Origin: JBPOFY01 sp049889815
Lineage (GTDB): Bacteria > Verrucomicrobiota > Verrucomicrobiia > Opitutales > Coraliomargaritaceae
DNA length: 64,000 nucleotides
Direction: 5' to 3'
Assembly (NCBI GenBank): GCA_049889815.1
Contig: JBMHCR010000006.1
Location: 248,001 to 312,000 of the forward strand
Shown here: positions 8,615 to 16,975 of the stretch, piece after piece
How positions within the stretch are numbered: position 1 is the first letter of the stretch
How the letters are laid out: each line of letters opens with the position of its first letter
Position numbers and translations under genes: made by a program
Notes under the pieces: model-generated
Seen by the model: the letters and a program-made list of their open reading frames with translations, nothing else
Databases searched by the model: none
Told to the model about the DNA's origin: nothing

Positions 8615-9538
8615 CTATTCTTCTGAAATCCCAAAAATCGCGTTTGCGTAGTCCTTTGCAGAGAACGGTTGCAGGTCGTCTGGTTGCTCGCCGAGGCCTA
8701 CGAAGTAAATCGGCAGCTTTAGCTCTCGGTAGATGCCCACCAGTGCCCCACCGCGACTGGTGCCATCGAGCTTGGTGATGATGAGACCTGTAAGCGGAAA
8801 ACTTTTGTGGAAGGCACGTGCCTGTTCAATCGAGTTGGAGCCAAGGCTACCATCAACGACCAACCAGCTGTGATGTGGTGCGGTTTTGTCCTGCTTGTGG
8901 ATGACTCGCAGCATTTTTTCGAGCTCCTTCATCAAGTTGCTTTTCGTGTGGAGGCGTCCAGCAGTATCAAGGATTACGAGATCGCGCCTGCGACTCTTGG
9001 CGGCCGCGAGCGCGTCAAAGGCGACTGCAGCCGAGTCGGCTCCATGTTGACTGGAAACGATGTCAATATTGAGGCGATCTGCCCATGCTTTGATCTGTTC
9101 ATTCGCGGCTGCGCGGAACGTGTCGCATGCGCCAAGTAAAACTTTGTATCCTTCATTTTGATACAGGTAGCTGAGCTTTGCAGAAGTGGTTGTCTTGCCA
9201 GCACCATTGACTCCGATCAGGCTGATAACTTCGGGATTGTGCTCGCCCACATTAACAGTGCCTTCGGCGCCGTTTAAGATCTGCGTTAAAACATTCACAC
9301 CGATTTTGGCGGCATCCTCGCCGCGAATTGATTTATCCGCTTTGTAGGCAGCTTGTATCTCGGTGATGATATCTTCTGCCGTTTCGTGCCCGAAGTCGGC
9401 GGTGTAGAGTGCTTCCTCAAGTTCGTTTAGCGCATCTTGATCCAGCTTTGCACCTGAGAATATCCCCCCGAATGCTTTCTGAAAGGTAGGCGTCTGGCGC
9501 TTAAGCCCGTCTTTGAACTTTCTAAACAGTCCGCGCAT
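8615..9538 (-). CDS. ftsY: Signal recognition particle receptor FtsY
   Basis: The SRP receptor GTPase, which brings ribosome-nascent-chain complexes to the membrane translocon. 307 aa, a short form made of the N and G domains only, without the long acidic A domain of E. coli FtsY. G-domain motifs are GVNGAGKTTTSAKL (P-loop), DTAGRLHTKSNLMKEL and the specificity motif TKLDGTSRGG, with the closing segment FVGLGEQPDDLQPF. It starts 5 bp after the nusB stop, so the two are probably cotranscribed. Confidence 0.96.
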   Translation of the reverse strand: MRGLFRKFKDGLKRQTPTFQKAFGGIFSGAKLDQDALNELEEALYTADFGHETAEDIITEIQAAYKADKSIRGEDAAKIGVNVLTQILNGAEGTVNVGEHNPEVISLIGVNGAGKTTTSAKLSYLYQNEGYKVLLGACDTFRAAANEQIKAWADRLNIDIVSSQHGADSAAVAFDALAAAKSRRRDLVILDTAGRLHTKSNLMKELEKMLRVIHKQDKTAPHHSWLVVDGSLGSNSIEQARAFHKSFPLTGLIITKLDGTSRGGALVGIYRELKLPIYFVGLGEQPDDLQPFSAKDYANAIFGISEE

Positions 9539-9543
9539 GGTGG

Positions 9544-10005
9544 CTACCCCTCAGCAGTCCTCAGTGGGCGATCGATTTTATTTTTCATTTGATCGAGTAT
9601 GCCGTTAATGAAGCGCTTGGAATCTGGATTTGAATAGATTTTACCCAACTCGATGGCTTCATTGATACTAACGATTGGCGGGATGTCTTTGCGCTCAAGC
9701 AGTTCATAGATTGCGAGACGCAGCACGGAGAGGTCGACTTTCGCAATACGTTCAAAGGTCCAGTTTTTTGCATAGGCTTGTATCTCCGCGTCGACCGCAG
9801 TAATATGCTCGATCGCCCCGTGGATGAGTTCTTCGGCAAATGCATAGTGCTCGCGCGGGTGCTCTTGCGATTCGATAAAGACGCGCACGGCATCCTTGAG
9901 CTGCTCCGGTTTGTTGAGTTCCCACTGGTAGAGAAATTGCACCGCAGCCATGCGGTTCTCGCGTCGCTGTGATGCGCGCTTTACTGGTTTTTCTTGGTCT
10001 TCCAT
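9544..10005 (-). CDS. nusB: Transcription antitermination factor NusB
   Basis: An RNA-binding all-helical protein that works with NusE/S10 in rRNA antitermination. 153 aa. The family pattern begins with RRENRMAAVQFLYQWE and ends with PPIVSINEAIELGKIYSNPDSKRFINGILD, both typical of NusB. The start overlaps the ribH stop by 25 nt, and the ribH-nusB pairing is common in bacteria. The first 13 residues are an unconserved basic leader. Confidence 0.96.
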   Translation of the reverse strand: MEDQEKPVKRASQRRENRMAAVQFLYQWELNKPEQLKDAVRVFIESQEHPREHYAFAEELIHGAIEHITAVDAEIQAYAKNWTFERIAKVDLSVLRLAIYELLERKDIPPIVSINEAIELGKIYSNPDSKRFINGILDQMKNKIDRPLRTAEG

Positions 10006-10460
10006 TGCTTGGTAAATTGAGCCATCTCGAGTGCGGCTCGCGCAAACTCCTTGCCCCGATTGATTTCCTCGCCGGCGCGAGCTTCCGCTTGAGCGAGATT
10101 GTTGACGACGAGTATGCCGTTGATGACGGGCACCTTTCGAGCGATACTTAGATCGAGTAGGGCAGTAGCGGTGCTATCACCGATGGTTTCGTGGTGATTG
10201 GTGTCGCCCGCGATGACAACACCGAGCACGATAATCGCGTCGAAGTCAGAGTGATTGGCGAGCGTCGCCGCCGCAAAGGGCAATTCCGCTGCGCCCGGCA
10301 CATGTGAGATGATGGGTGTGGCAGCACCTGCAGCTTCGATGGTTGCGCAGGCGTGGCGCACCAGAGAGTCGACAAGGGCTTCATTGTAGCGTGAAGCGAT
10401 CACGGCAAAGCGCATGCCGCTGCCGTCCACTTCTTTAGTACTGGGAATGTCGAGACTCAT
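9981..10460 (-). CDS. ribH: 6,7-Dimethyl-8-ribityllumazine synthase
   Basis: It condenses 5-amino-6-ribitylaminouracil with dihydroxybutanone phosphate, the penultimate step of riboflavin synthesis; family members form a 60-mer or pentamers. 159 aa from the ATG at 10460. Motifs are FAVIASRYNEALVDSL, the substrate loop HVPGAAELPFAA, and VLGVVIAGDTNHHETI with the catalytic His. An upstream in-frame start adds 21 residues that run into a short intergenic repeat, so I reject it. First gene of the ribH-nusB-ftsY-aroB run. Its butanone-phosphate partner enzyme is encoded at 23.6 kb. Confidence 0.95.
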   Translation of the reverse strand: MSLDIPSTKEVDGSGMRFAVIASRYNEALVDSLVRHACATIEAAGAATPIISHVPGAAELPFAAATLANHSDFDAIIVLGVVIAGDTNHHETIGDSTATALLDLSIARKVPVINGILVVNNLAQAEARAGEEINRGKEFARAALEMAQFTKQWKTKKNQ

Positions 10461-10478
10461 AGAGTGCGTCACTAAGAA

Positions 10479-10513
10479 CGCTGAATATCGAACATTCAAC
10501 GCCGAATATCGAA
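10479..10513. repeat. Short direct repeat CGCYGAATATCGAA
   Basis: Two copies of a 14-mer (CGCTGAATATCGAA at 10479-10492 and CGCCGAATATCGAA at 10500-10513), 21 bp apart, in the divergent gap upstream of ribH and the carbamoyltransferase gene. They differ at one base. From memory, such ATATCGAA-rich strings occur between genes in related genomes, so this may be a dispersed repeat rather than an operator. Confidence 0.5.
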
Positions 10514-10617
10514 TTTGGCGCATCGAAGGGAGTGCTTACTGCATCTCCGTGGATACGTTCCCACCTGCTATAGTGTTGCAGAGCATCGAACAAATAGGCT
10601 CTAGTAAGGCTGTATTT

Positions 10618-12471
10618 ATGAAAATTCTGGGGATCTCTGCGTATTATCACGATTCCGCTGCTGCATTAGTTGTGGATGGCGTGATTGCTGCCGCTGCACA
10701 GGAGGAGCGGTTTACCCGGAACAAGAACGATGCTTCATTCCCGAAGAATGCGATCCGGTATTGTCTAGAAGCTGCTAGTTGTGAACTCAGCGATATCGAT
10801 TATGTGGTGTATTACGAAAAGCCACTCCTAAAGTTGGATCGCTTGTTGGAGACTTATCTATCGTTTGCACCTAAAGGTTTCGCGAGTTTTAGGCATGCGA
10901 TTCCGCTATGGGTGAAGGAGAAGATGTTCCTTCGGCGCGAGCTCAGTAACGGGCTTCGCGAAGTAGCGGATGGTGTGCCGTATCGAGGTACGTTGGTCTA
11001 TACCCAGCACCATGAATCACACGCGGCTAGTGCTTTTTTTCCGAGTCCTTTCGAAGAAGCTGCGGTTTTGACCATTGATGGCGTTGGTGAGTGGGCAACG
11101 TCAACCATTGGCAAGGGGGCTGGCAGTCGGATCGAAATGATTTCCGAACAGCATTTCCCGCATTCGCTTGGGTTGCTTTATTCGGCATTTACTTACTACA
11201 CTGGGTTCAAGGTCAACGGTGGTGAATATAAACTAATGGGCCTCGCACCCTATGGTGAGCCCAAGTATTGCTCGCTAATTGAAGGGCAATTGATCGATTT
11301 GAAAGAGGATGGTTCTTTCACTATGGATATGCAGTATTTTGATTTCTGCGTGGGCCTGACTATGACAAATCGGCGCTTCGATGAACTGTTTGGACAGTCG
11401 CCCCGTCAGCCCGAATCAGAGCTTACGCAGTTTTATATGGATGTGGCTGCTAGTATTCAAAAGACCACTGAAAAGATCGTCCTTCGCATGGTTGCGCATT
11501 GCCGTGAGTTAGTTCCATCAAAGAATTTATGTTTGGCAGGTGGTGTTGCTTTGAACTGTGTGGCCAATGGCCTGATTGCCAAACAGAGCGATTTTGAAAA
11601 TTTCTGGATTCAGCCGGCTGCCGGGGATTCGGGAGGAGCCTTGGGTGCAGCGCTCTTTGTCTGGCATCAGTTGCTTGAAAATGAACGCGTCGCAGACGGG
11701 CGTCGTGATTGCATGCAAGGTAGCTATTTAGGGCCTGCCACCTCTGAGGTAGAAATCGCGCAGTTTTTAAAAGAAAAAAATGTCGAATCAGAATCCTACG
11801 AAAGTGACGGTGAGTTGGCGAAAGCAGTGGCCGCACTCATAGCCGAGCAGAACGTTGTCGGCTGGTATCAGGGGCGTTTGGAATTTGGTCCGCGGGCTCT
11901 GGGCGGACGCAGTATTCTGGGTGATCCGCGATCTCCCGAAATGCAATCCGTCATCAATATGAAAATCAAATTCCGCGAGTCGTTTCGACCCTTTGCGCCG
12001 AGCGTTTTGGCGGAACGTTCGCGTGACTATTTTGATCTTCCGGATCATCTGGAGAGCCCTTACATGCTGTTGGTGGGCGAGGTGAAGGAAGCGCACCGTG
12101 TAGTTTCAAGGGTTGGGGATGAATCGGCTGTTGGTTTGGATAAGTTAGGCCTTGCTAGGTCGACGGTCCCTGCGATCACCCATGTGGATCACACGGCCCG
12201 TGTTCAAACGGTGAGTGAGTCCGGTCACCCTCTTTATCGAAAGCTGCTCGAGGCTTTTGAGTCGTTGACTGGTTGCCCGATGTTGATCAACACCAGTTTC
12301 AATGTGCGAGGAGAACCAGTTGTTTGCTCTCTCGACGACGCATGGAATTGTTTCCTGACGACGAAAATGGACGCTTTGGCGCTAGGGCATCATGTGGTGC
12401 TGAAAAAGTCTATGAAACCAGCAGCGGATAACGGCAACAAACCCGCCAACATGGAGGGCTCTCTGAGCTAA
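10618..12471 (+). CDS. NodU/SxtI-family O-carbamoyltransferase
   Basis: Predicted to move a carbamoyl group from carbamoyl phosphate, via carbamoyl-adenylate, to a hydroxyl of an unknown acceptor. 617 aa. The N-terminal Kae1-like ATPase domain has the metal-binding HHESHAASAFF (131-141), LTIDGVGEW, and LAGGVALNCVAN. The C-terminal YrdC-like domain begins near FGPRALGGRSILGDPR and ends with INTSFNVRGEPVVCS. The start is the ATG at 10618 (MKILGISAYYHDSAAALV is the conserved N-terminus); earlier in-frame starts run into the intergenic repeat. The next two genes follow 5 and 6 bp after the preceding stops and are SxtJ-like and DUF5989, so it belongs to an sxtIJK-type module. Confidence 0.92.
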   Translation: MKILGISAYYHDSAAALVVDGVIAAAAQEERFTRNKNDASFPKNAIRYCLEAASCELSDIDYVVYYEKPLLKLDRLLETYLSFAPKGFASFRHAIPLWVKEKMFLRRELSNGLREVADGVPYRGTLVYTQHHESHAASAFFPSPFEEAAVLTIDGVGEWATSTIGKGAGSRIEMISEQHFPHSLGLLYSAFTYYTGFKVNGGEYKLMGLAPYGEPKYCSLIEGQLIDLKEDGSFTMDMQYFDFCVGLTMTNRRFDELFGQSPRQPESELTQFYMDVAASIQKTTEKIVLRMVAHCRELVPSKNLCLAGGVALNCVANGLIAKQSDFENFWIQPAAGDSGGALGAALFVWHQLLENERVADGRRDCMQGSYLGPATSEVEIAQFLKEKNVESESYESDGELAKAVAALIAEQNVVGWYQGRLEFGPRALGGRSILGDPRSPEMQSVINMKIKFRESFRPFAPSVLAERSRDYFDLPDHLESPYMLLVGEVKEAHRVVSRVGDESAVGLDKLGLARSTVPAITHVDHTARVQTVSESGHPLYRKLLEAFESLTGCPMLINTSFNVRGEPVVCSLDDAWNCFLTTKMDALALGHHVVLKKSMKPAADNGNKPANMEGSLS

Positions 12472-12476
12472 ATCGG

Positions 12477-12905
12477 ATGATTATTGAAGTCGATTGGAGT
12501 CCAAACAAACAGAGGCTACGCAGCTTTGGTTTCTTTGCCCTGCCTGCGTTCGTTATCGTCGGTCTCATTTTTTTCTTGAAGAACGACGGTTATCCAATGG
12601 TTACGCGGAATCTTGCTTATGTCTCCTGGAGCTTGTCGATTGCGTGCCCGATCCTGGCTTGTTCATTCCCTCGAGCATTGTTGCCCCTGTATTGGCTGCT
12701 CACTGCCATTTCAATAGTGATCAGTCGTCTTCTTGGGCTGTGTGTGCTCGCGCTTTTTTTCTTTCTAATCATCACTCCGATCAGCTTGATATTTAAGTTG
12801 TGTGGTCGCGATGCTTTGCGATTGAAGCCGGATGCAAACTGCAAAACGTTCTGGCGCCCATCGAAACAACCGGGTAGTGTGCGACGCTATTTTAATCAAT
12901 ATTAA
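12477..12905 (+). CDS. SxtJ-like membrane protein
   Basis: 142 aa with three or four hydrophobic segments (about 20-37, 50-65, 68-85 and 88-108). A conserved-looking tail reads LIFKLCGRDALRLKPD, then a Trp-containing stretch, resembling the SxtJ family that accompanies NodU/SxtI carbamoyltransferases. Function is unknown; a membrane partner for the carbamoyltransferase is an inference from gene order. The ATG lies 5 bp after the upstream stop, so translation is probably coupled. Confidence 0.75.
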   Translation: MIIEVDWSPNKQRLRSFGFFALPAFVIVGLIFFLKNDGYPMVTRNLAYVSWSLSIACPILACSFPRALLPLYWLLTAISIVISRLLGLCVLALFFFLIITPISLIFKLCGRDALRLKPDANCKTFWRPSKQPGSVRRYFNQY

Positions 12906-12911
12906 GATTCG

Positions 12912-13106
12912 ATGAGTCCCAAAACAGAGTTTGAAAAATCAAGCGCCGAAGCATCCAACAAGGGGCTTTTGTCTGAGTTTTTCGGACTGCTGATGGAGAA
13001 CAAGAAGTGGTGGCTTGCTCCCATTATTATCATCATGCTCCTATTCGGTGTATTGATGCTTCTCGCGGGGACGGGGGCCGCGCCTTTCATCTACTCTGTA
13101 TTTTAG
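12912..13106 (+). CDS. DUF5989 (SxtK-like) small membrane protein
   Basis: 64 aa. A soluble N-terminus is followed by FFGLLMENKKWWLAPIIIIM, one transmembrane helix and the ending APFIYSVF. This matches the DUF5989 pattern (KKWWL..PI, then APFIY at the C-terminus), known as the third member of carbamoyltransferase/SxtJ gene sets. It starts 6 bp after the SxtJ-like stop. Its own stop (13104-13106) is one base from the stop of the convergent hydrolase gene, leaving no space for a terminator. Confidence 0.78.
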   Translation: MSPKTEFEKSSAEASNKGLLSEFFGLLMENKKWWLAPIIIIMLLFGVLMLLAGTGAAPFIYSVF

Positions 13107-13107
13107 A

Positions 13108-14193
13108 TCAGTCTGCAGCGTTTAGGATCTGCTCAACTAGAATTTCAGCCAAGATAGCGTGCACAATTTCGTTTGGATGTTGATCAGTTGGGTGCACCCA
13201 TAGATCGGTCGCGTTGTAGCTTTTTAGATGCGGATACAGATCTATGTAGTTTATCGAGTTCTCTTCCAGGGTTCGAGCGATCTGCTGGTGTATATCACGA
13301 AATGGATAGTCCTCAGTTAGTTCATACAGCACGGGGAAAATGACCACCGTGCTGTCGACGCCTTGCTCCGCACAGAATTGTCCAAACTCCTTAAGCTTAT
13401 TTTGTGTTTCGATCCAGTTCGGGTTTTCCGACTCATACAACGAGTGGTAGTAGTCGGTTGTCAGCTCGTCAGCTTTTCGCCTATCGGAGAATTTTCGAAT
13501 GAGTTGAACGATTCGAAGTTTATCAAGGGGCGAGTCGGAAGGCTTGCTGTGAGTGGCTGAGTCAACCGCTTCGATAGTACGCTCCTGTCGGCGAATTTCT
13601 CCAGTTGCTTTATCCAATCGAAAGAGGGCGGGTTCCGCATCGTTCAAAGTATAGCCAAAAATGACGTGATCGGGCTTCACCTGGATTGCCAGATCTTTCA
13701 GAAGCTGAAGCGATTGTGTTGTATTGTAACCGCCCACGCCGAAGTTATAGGCTTCATAACGGTGAGTCTCTGATGCACTATTTAGGCGTTTCTCGAGTTG
13801 CTGTGCGTAGGTGTCACCATCATAAACGCCTTCGCCGAAGGTAAACGAATCGCCAAGCGCCGCGATGCGGTCAGTTCCCTCTGGCTTATCGATTAAAAAT
13901 GTTGAACCGCGAAATCCGAGTGTATTGGTTGTGTGTGATACGGTATTGTCTGCGTTGAAGTAGCCACGTGTATTTCCATCGTAGACAAAATCGATACTTG
14001 CGGATGCTAAATTAGTATAAAACAACTCCCCCTGCGGTGTGACACGAAACTGAAACTGGCTGGGCGAGCTTCGCGACTTGTAAAACGTCGGTTGTTTACT
14101 GATGACCAGCAATAGCTCTGCCAGCAATAGCCCCATTAACCCCCCAAATAAGGCGAGTGCTAGTTTCAATTTGAGTGGTTTTTTTTTCGGCAT
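13108..14193 (-). CDS. SGNH/GDSL-family hydrolase, membrane-anchored
   Basis: 361 aa. The N-terminus is basic (MPKKKPLKLK) with a hydrophobic helix at 11-32, so the enzyme probably faces the periplasm on an uncleaved anchor. SGNH blocks: ALGDSFTFGEGV (Ser, block I), NFGVGGYNTTQ (Gly, block II), FGYTLNDAEP (Asn, block III) and HPTDQHPNEIVH (Asp and His, block V). All four catalytic residues are present, so an esterase/acyl hydrolase activity is likely. A GDSL-type gene is also the fourth member (sxtL) of the classic sxtIJKL order. Here it is inverted and convergent with DUF5989. Confidence 0.82.
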   Translation of the reverse strand: MPKKKPLKLKLALALFGGLMGLLLAELLLVISKQPTFYKSRSSPSQFQFRVTPQGELFYTNLASASIDFVYDGNTRGYFNADNTVSHTTNTLGFRGSTFLIDKPEGTDRIAALGDSFTFGEGVYDGDTYAQQLEKRLNSASETHRYEAYNFGVGGYNTTQSLQLLKDLAIQVKPDHVIFGYTLNDAEPALFRLDKATGEIRRQERTIEAVDSATHSKPSDSPLDKLRIVQLIRKFSDRRKADELTTDYYHSLYESENPNWIETQNKLKEFGQFCAEQGVDSTVVIFPVLYELTEDYPFRDIHQQIARTLEENSINYIDLYPHLKSYNATDLWVHPTDQHPNEIVHAILAEILVEQILNAAD

Positions 14194-14326
14194 TGGGAGG
14201 CGAAGCTCAGGACAACAATTGAGGGTTTATCGCTATAGAGAAAAGAAGATAATTTATGAACTGGTCCAACTGACGTCCCATTTTAAGCTTCTAACTTTTG
14301 AGTTCTCACCCCTAACTGCTCCCCCA

Positions 14327-15442
14327 ATGTTCACCCTGCTCAAAAAAGATGGTCAAGCGCGACGCGGAGTGCTTAAAACACGCCACGGCGATGTACAGAC
14401 ACCTATTTTTATGCCGGTCGGCACACAGGCCACGGTAAAAGGCATGACGCCTGCGCAGATCAACGAGGTGGACGCGCAGATCATTTTGGGTAATACCTAT
14501 CACCTGAATATTCGTCCCAGCTCTGAACTCGTCAAAGAGATGGGCGGACTGCACCAGTTCATGAATTGGGACAAGCCGATCCTAACGGATAGTGGGGGCT
14601 TCCAGGTTTTCAGTCTTTCCAAACTGCGCAACATTACAGAAGAGGGGATCGAGTTTCGTTCACATCTCGACGGACGTAAGTTGTTTCTCGGTCCAAAGAA
14701 TTGCTATGAGATACAGAAGAATCTGGATACGGACATTGCGATGGTGCTCGATGAGTGTCCCCCATATCCCTGCGAGCGTGATGGATGCGAAGCTGCGGTG
14801 GCACGTACGATCCGCTGGGCTCGGGAATTTCTGGAGCATGCTACCGAAGATGGCTTTATCGAAAGCGGACATCATGTGTTTGGCATCATCCAAGGATCAA
14901 TCTACGATGACCTGCGCCAACACTGTGGCCGAGAGCTCGCGGGGATGGACTTTCCTGGTTACGCGATCGGCGGGGTGAGTGTGGGCGAACCTGAAGAAGA
15001 AATGATTCGTCAAGTCGCTGCGACTGCACCAGTCATGCCTATGGAAAAACCGCGCTATGTGATGGGCGTCGGCACACCGCCACAGCTCCTGAAGATGGTA
15101 GGGCTTGGGATGGACATGTTTGATTGTGTGATGCCGACTCGACTTGCGCGTCACGCGGCAGTGTTCACGCCGGACGGAATTTTGAACCTGAAAAATGAGC
15201 GCTTTAAAAATGATCCCAAGCCGATCATGCAAGCGGACAACTACACCTGCCAAAATTTTAGCCGCGCATATTTGCGTCACTTAGTGCAAGCTAAGGAATT
15301 CCTCGCGCATACCTTGTTGTCGATTCACAATACGCACTTCTTCTTGGACCTTATGGCGCAGGCACGCGCACATATCGAAGCGGGCGATTATACGCAGTGG
15401 AGCATGGCGTGGATGGAGCGTTATAATACTGGCGAGTCTTGA
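14327..15442 (+). CDS. tgt: Queuine tRNA-ribosyltransferase
   Basis: It exchanges guanine 34 in the anticodon of GUN tRNAs for the queuosine precursor. 371 aa from the ATG at 14327; a longer frame from 14102 overlaps the divergent hydrolase gene and lacks conservation. Motifs are PIFMPVGTQATVKGM, LGNTYHLNIRP, ILTDSGGFQVFSLSKL (catalytic Asp) and GGVSVGEP. MFDCVMPTRLARHAAVFT carries the second Asp, and the zinc site contributes CQNFSRAYLRHL with a later HN. Closed by a terminator at 15520. Confidence 0.97.
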   Translation: MFTLLKKDGQARRGVLKTRHGDVQTPIFMPVGTQATVKGMTPAQINEVDAQIILGNTYHLNIRPSSELVKEMGGLHQFMNWDKPILTDSGGFQVFSLSKLRNITEEGIEFRSHLDGRKLFLGPKNCYEIQKNLDTDIAMVLDECPPYPCERDGCEAAVARTIRWAREFLEHATEDGFIESGHHVFGIIQGSIYDDLRQHCGRELAGMDFPGYAIGGVSVGEPEEEMIRQVAATAPVMPMEKPRYVMGVGTPPQLLKMVGLGMDMFDCVMPTRLARHAAVFTPDGILNLKNERFKNDPKPIMQADNYTCQNFSRAYLRHLVQAKEFLAHTLLSIHNTHFFLDLMAQARAHIEAGDYTQWSMAWMERYNTGES

Positions 15443-15519
15443 AACTACTGGGATATCCTCGCTGTGGTGAGTTGAATCGAAGCCCCGTAGGTCCGACTGT
15501 AGTGGTGCCGCATCACAAA

Positions 15520-15550
15520 AAAGCCGCCCCTTACTCAGTAGGGCGGCTTT
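15520..15550. terminator. Bidirectional intrinsic terminator
   Basis: A perfect 10-bp stem AAAGCCGCCC/GGGCGGCTTT (15520-15529 with 15541-15550) and an 11-nt loop, flanked by A and T runs. It lies between the convergent tgt (ends 15442) and superoxide dismutase (ends 15573) genes. Confidence 0.9.
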
Positions 15551-15572
15551 GTTTTAGATCTTTTTGGCAAAC

Positions 15573-16199
15573 TTAGGCTTTGGCAGCTTTGTAGTTTTCT
15601 TCGGCGGCGTTCCAGTCCACGACGTTCCAAAATGCTTCGATGTATTTTGGGCGAAGGTTTTGATACTTGAGGTAGTACGCGTGCTCCCAAACATCGAGAC
15701 CTATGACTGGTTTGCCTTCAACCTCTGCAATGCCAGTCATGCACGGGGAGTCTTGATTTGGTGTGGAAGTCACAGCAAGCGAACCGTCTGCTTTCACGAC
15801 AAGCCATGCCCAGCCGGAACCGAAACGTGTGGCACCTGCTTTTGCGAAGGCCTCCTTGAATGCGTCGAACCCGCCGAGCTCAGCATCGATGGCTGCTGCG
15901 AGTTCACCGCTTGGTGCGCCGCCGCCGTTTGGGCTCAGGATGGTCCAGAAAAAACTGTGGTTAGCATGACCGCCACCGTTGTTGCGCACTGCGCCCTGCT
16001 TATCTGCTGGAAGCGCGCGGATGTCGCCAACGAGTTCGCAGAGGGACTTGCCCTCGAGATCAGTGCCTGCGATCGTATTGTTTAAATTGGTGATGTAAGT
16101 GTTGTGGTGCTTACTGTGGTGGATCTCCATAGTGCGCGCATCGAAGTGTGGTTCGAGCGCATCATATGCGTATGGAAGTGCTGGTAGTTCGTGAGCCAT
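15573..16199 (-). CDS. sodA: Superoxide dismutase, Fe/Mn family (probably Mn)
   Basis: It dismutates superoxide in the cytoplasm. 208 aa. Metal ligands are visible as His in EIHHSKHHNTYI (near residue 27), His in NGGGHANHSFFW, and Asp and His in LDVWEHAYYLKYQN. The GGHANHSFFW and RFGSGWAWLV segments resemble manganese forms, but the metal cannot be settled from sequence alone. No signal peptide. Single gene with a terminator downstream. Confidence 0.95.
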   Translation of the reverse strand: MAHELPALPYAYDALEPHFDARTMEIHHSKHHNTYITNLNNTIAGTDLEGKSLCELVGDIRALPADKQGAVRNNGGGHANHSFFWTILSPNGGGAPSGELAAAIDAELGGFDAFKEAFAKAGATRFGSGWAWLVVKADGSLAVTSTPNQDSPCMTGIAEVEGKPVIGLDVWEHAYYLKYQNLRPKYIEAFWNVVDWNAAEENYKAAKA

Positions 16200-16243
16200 A
16201 ACTGTGTCTATTTAAGGTTTTGTCTGAAAAAGAGAAGCGAAGA

Positions 16244-16261
16244 TGGGATGCGTGGGATGCG
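16244..16261. repeat. Tandem 9-mer TGGGATGCG x2
   Basis: Two perfect back-to-back copies of TGGGATGCG (16244-16252, 16253-16261) upstream of sodA and just past the tadA stop. Near-identical TGGGATACG copies occur on the other side of tadA (16835 and 16849). I see no coding role. Confidence 0.55.
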
Positions 16262-16291
16262 CTGTCAAACGGGTGATTGAATTTTCTGAAA

Positions 16292-16825
16292 TTAGTCTTC
16301 GAATTCTTTGGAGCCCTTCTTGAGCTGTTTGTTTGCGAGCCGTTTTTTTTCGAAAAAGGCCTTCAGAATCTCGTGGTTGAGCGCTTCAAGGACGCCGCTG
16401 ACGGATTCGAACTTGTGATTGCTCTCTGGAAGATTGCCGAGATCGGTGGCACCGCCGACGCAGCCCATCTTGGGGTCGGGTAATCCGTAAAAGACCTTGC
16501 CGATGCGTGCAATGACCAATGCGCCAGAGCACATGGGGCAGGGCTCTTTGGTGACGTAGAGTGTGCATTCATTGAGCCGCCAGTCGCCGATATAGGTGGC
16601 GGCCTGTGAGATCGCGAGAATTTCGGCGTGAGCGGTCGGGTCGTTGGTGCTACGAGACTGGTTGTGCGCTGAGGCTATGATCCGCCCCCTGTGTTCGATT
16701 ACTGCTCCGATTGGCACCTCGTCTTTCTTCCACGCTTCGATCGACTCGTTGTACGCGTGCGTCATGTAGTATTCTGCGTCGCGCTCGAGCTCCGAAGGAA
16801 AAATCTTTTCGAATGTGCAGTCCAT
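16292..16825 (-). CDS. tadA: tRNA(adenine34) deaminase TadA
   Basis: It deaminates wobble adenosine to inosine in tRNA-Arg, allowing decoding of CGN codons. 177 aa. The zinc deaminase site is complete: PTAHAEI (His and catalytic Glu) and EPCPMCSGALV (two Cys). The substrate-loop segments VPIGAVI and NQSRSTNDPTAHAE match TadA. A guanine deaminase is the alternative for this fold; the GDWRLNECTLYVTKEPCPMCS run favours TadA. The basic C-terminal tail (KKRLANKQLKKG) is also typical. It is bracketed by TGGGATRCG repeats. Confidence 0.9.
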   Translation of the reverse strand: MDCTFEKIFPSELERDAEYYMTHAYNESIEAWKKDEVPIGAVIEHRGRIIASAHNQSRSTNDPTAHAEILAISQAATYIGDWRLNECTLYVTKEPCPMCSGALVIARIGKVFYGLPDPKMGCVGGATDLGNLPESNHKFESVSGVLEALNHEILKAFFEKKRLANKQLKKGSKEFED

Positions 16826-16834
16826 GGTAAGATG

Positions 16835-16857
16835 TGGGATACGTGATCTGGGATACG
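16835..16857. repeat. Paired 9-mer TGGGATACG
   Basis: Copies of TGGGATACG at 16835-16843 and 16849-16857, in the tadA leader, with degenerate inverted copies following (CGAATCCCGCA and CGTATCTCA near 16900). They differ by one base from the tandem pair at 16244-16261, so they probably form one dispersed repeat family. Confidence 0.5.
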
Positions 16858-16975
16858 AGGGCGCGGGGTGCGATCAGGATGATTATACTCGGATCTCGAA
16901 TCCCGCAACGCGTATCTCAGTGCGTACTTGACTTTGTGGGCTAATGCGATTGTTTCGCGGATCTTGTAATTATCT

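Noticed and set aside
14102..14326. 75-residue N-terminal extension of Tgt
   Set aside because: It is antisense to the divergent hydrolase gene, and the conserved Tgt N-terminus begins at the ATG at 14327.
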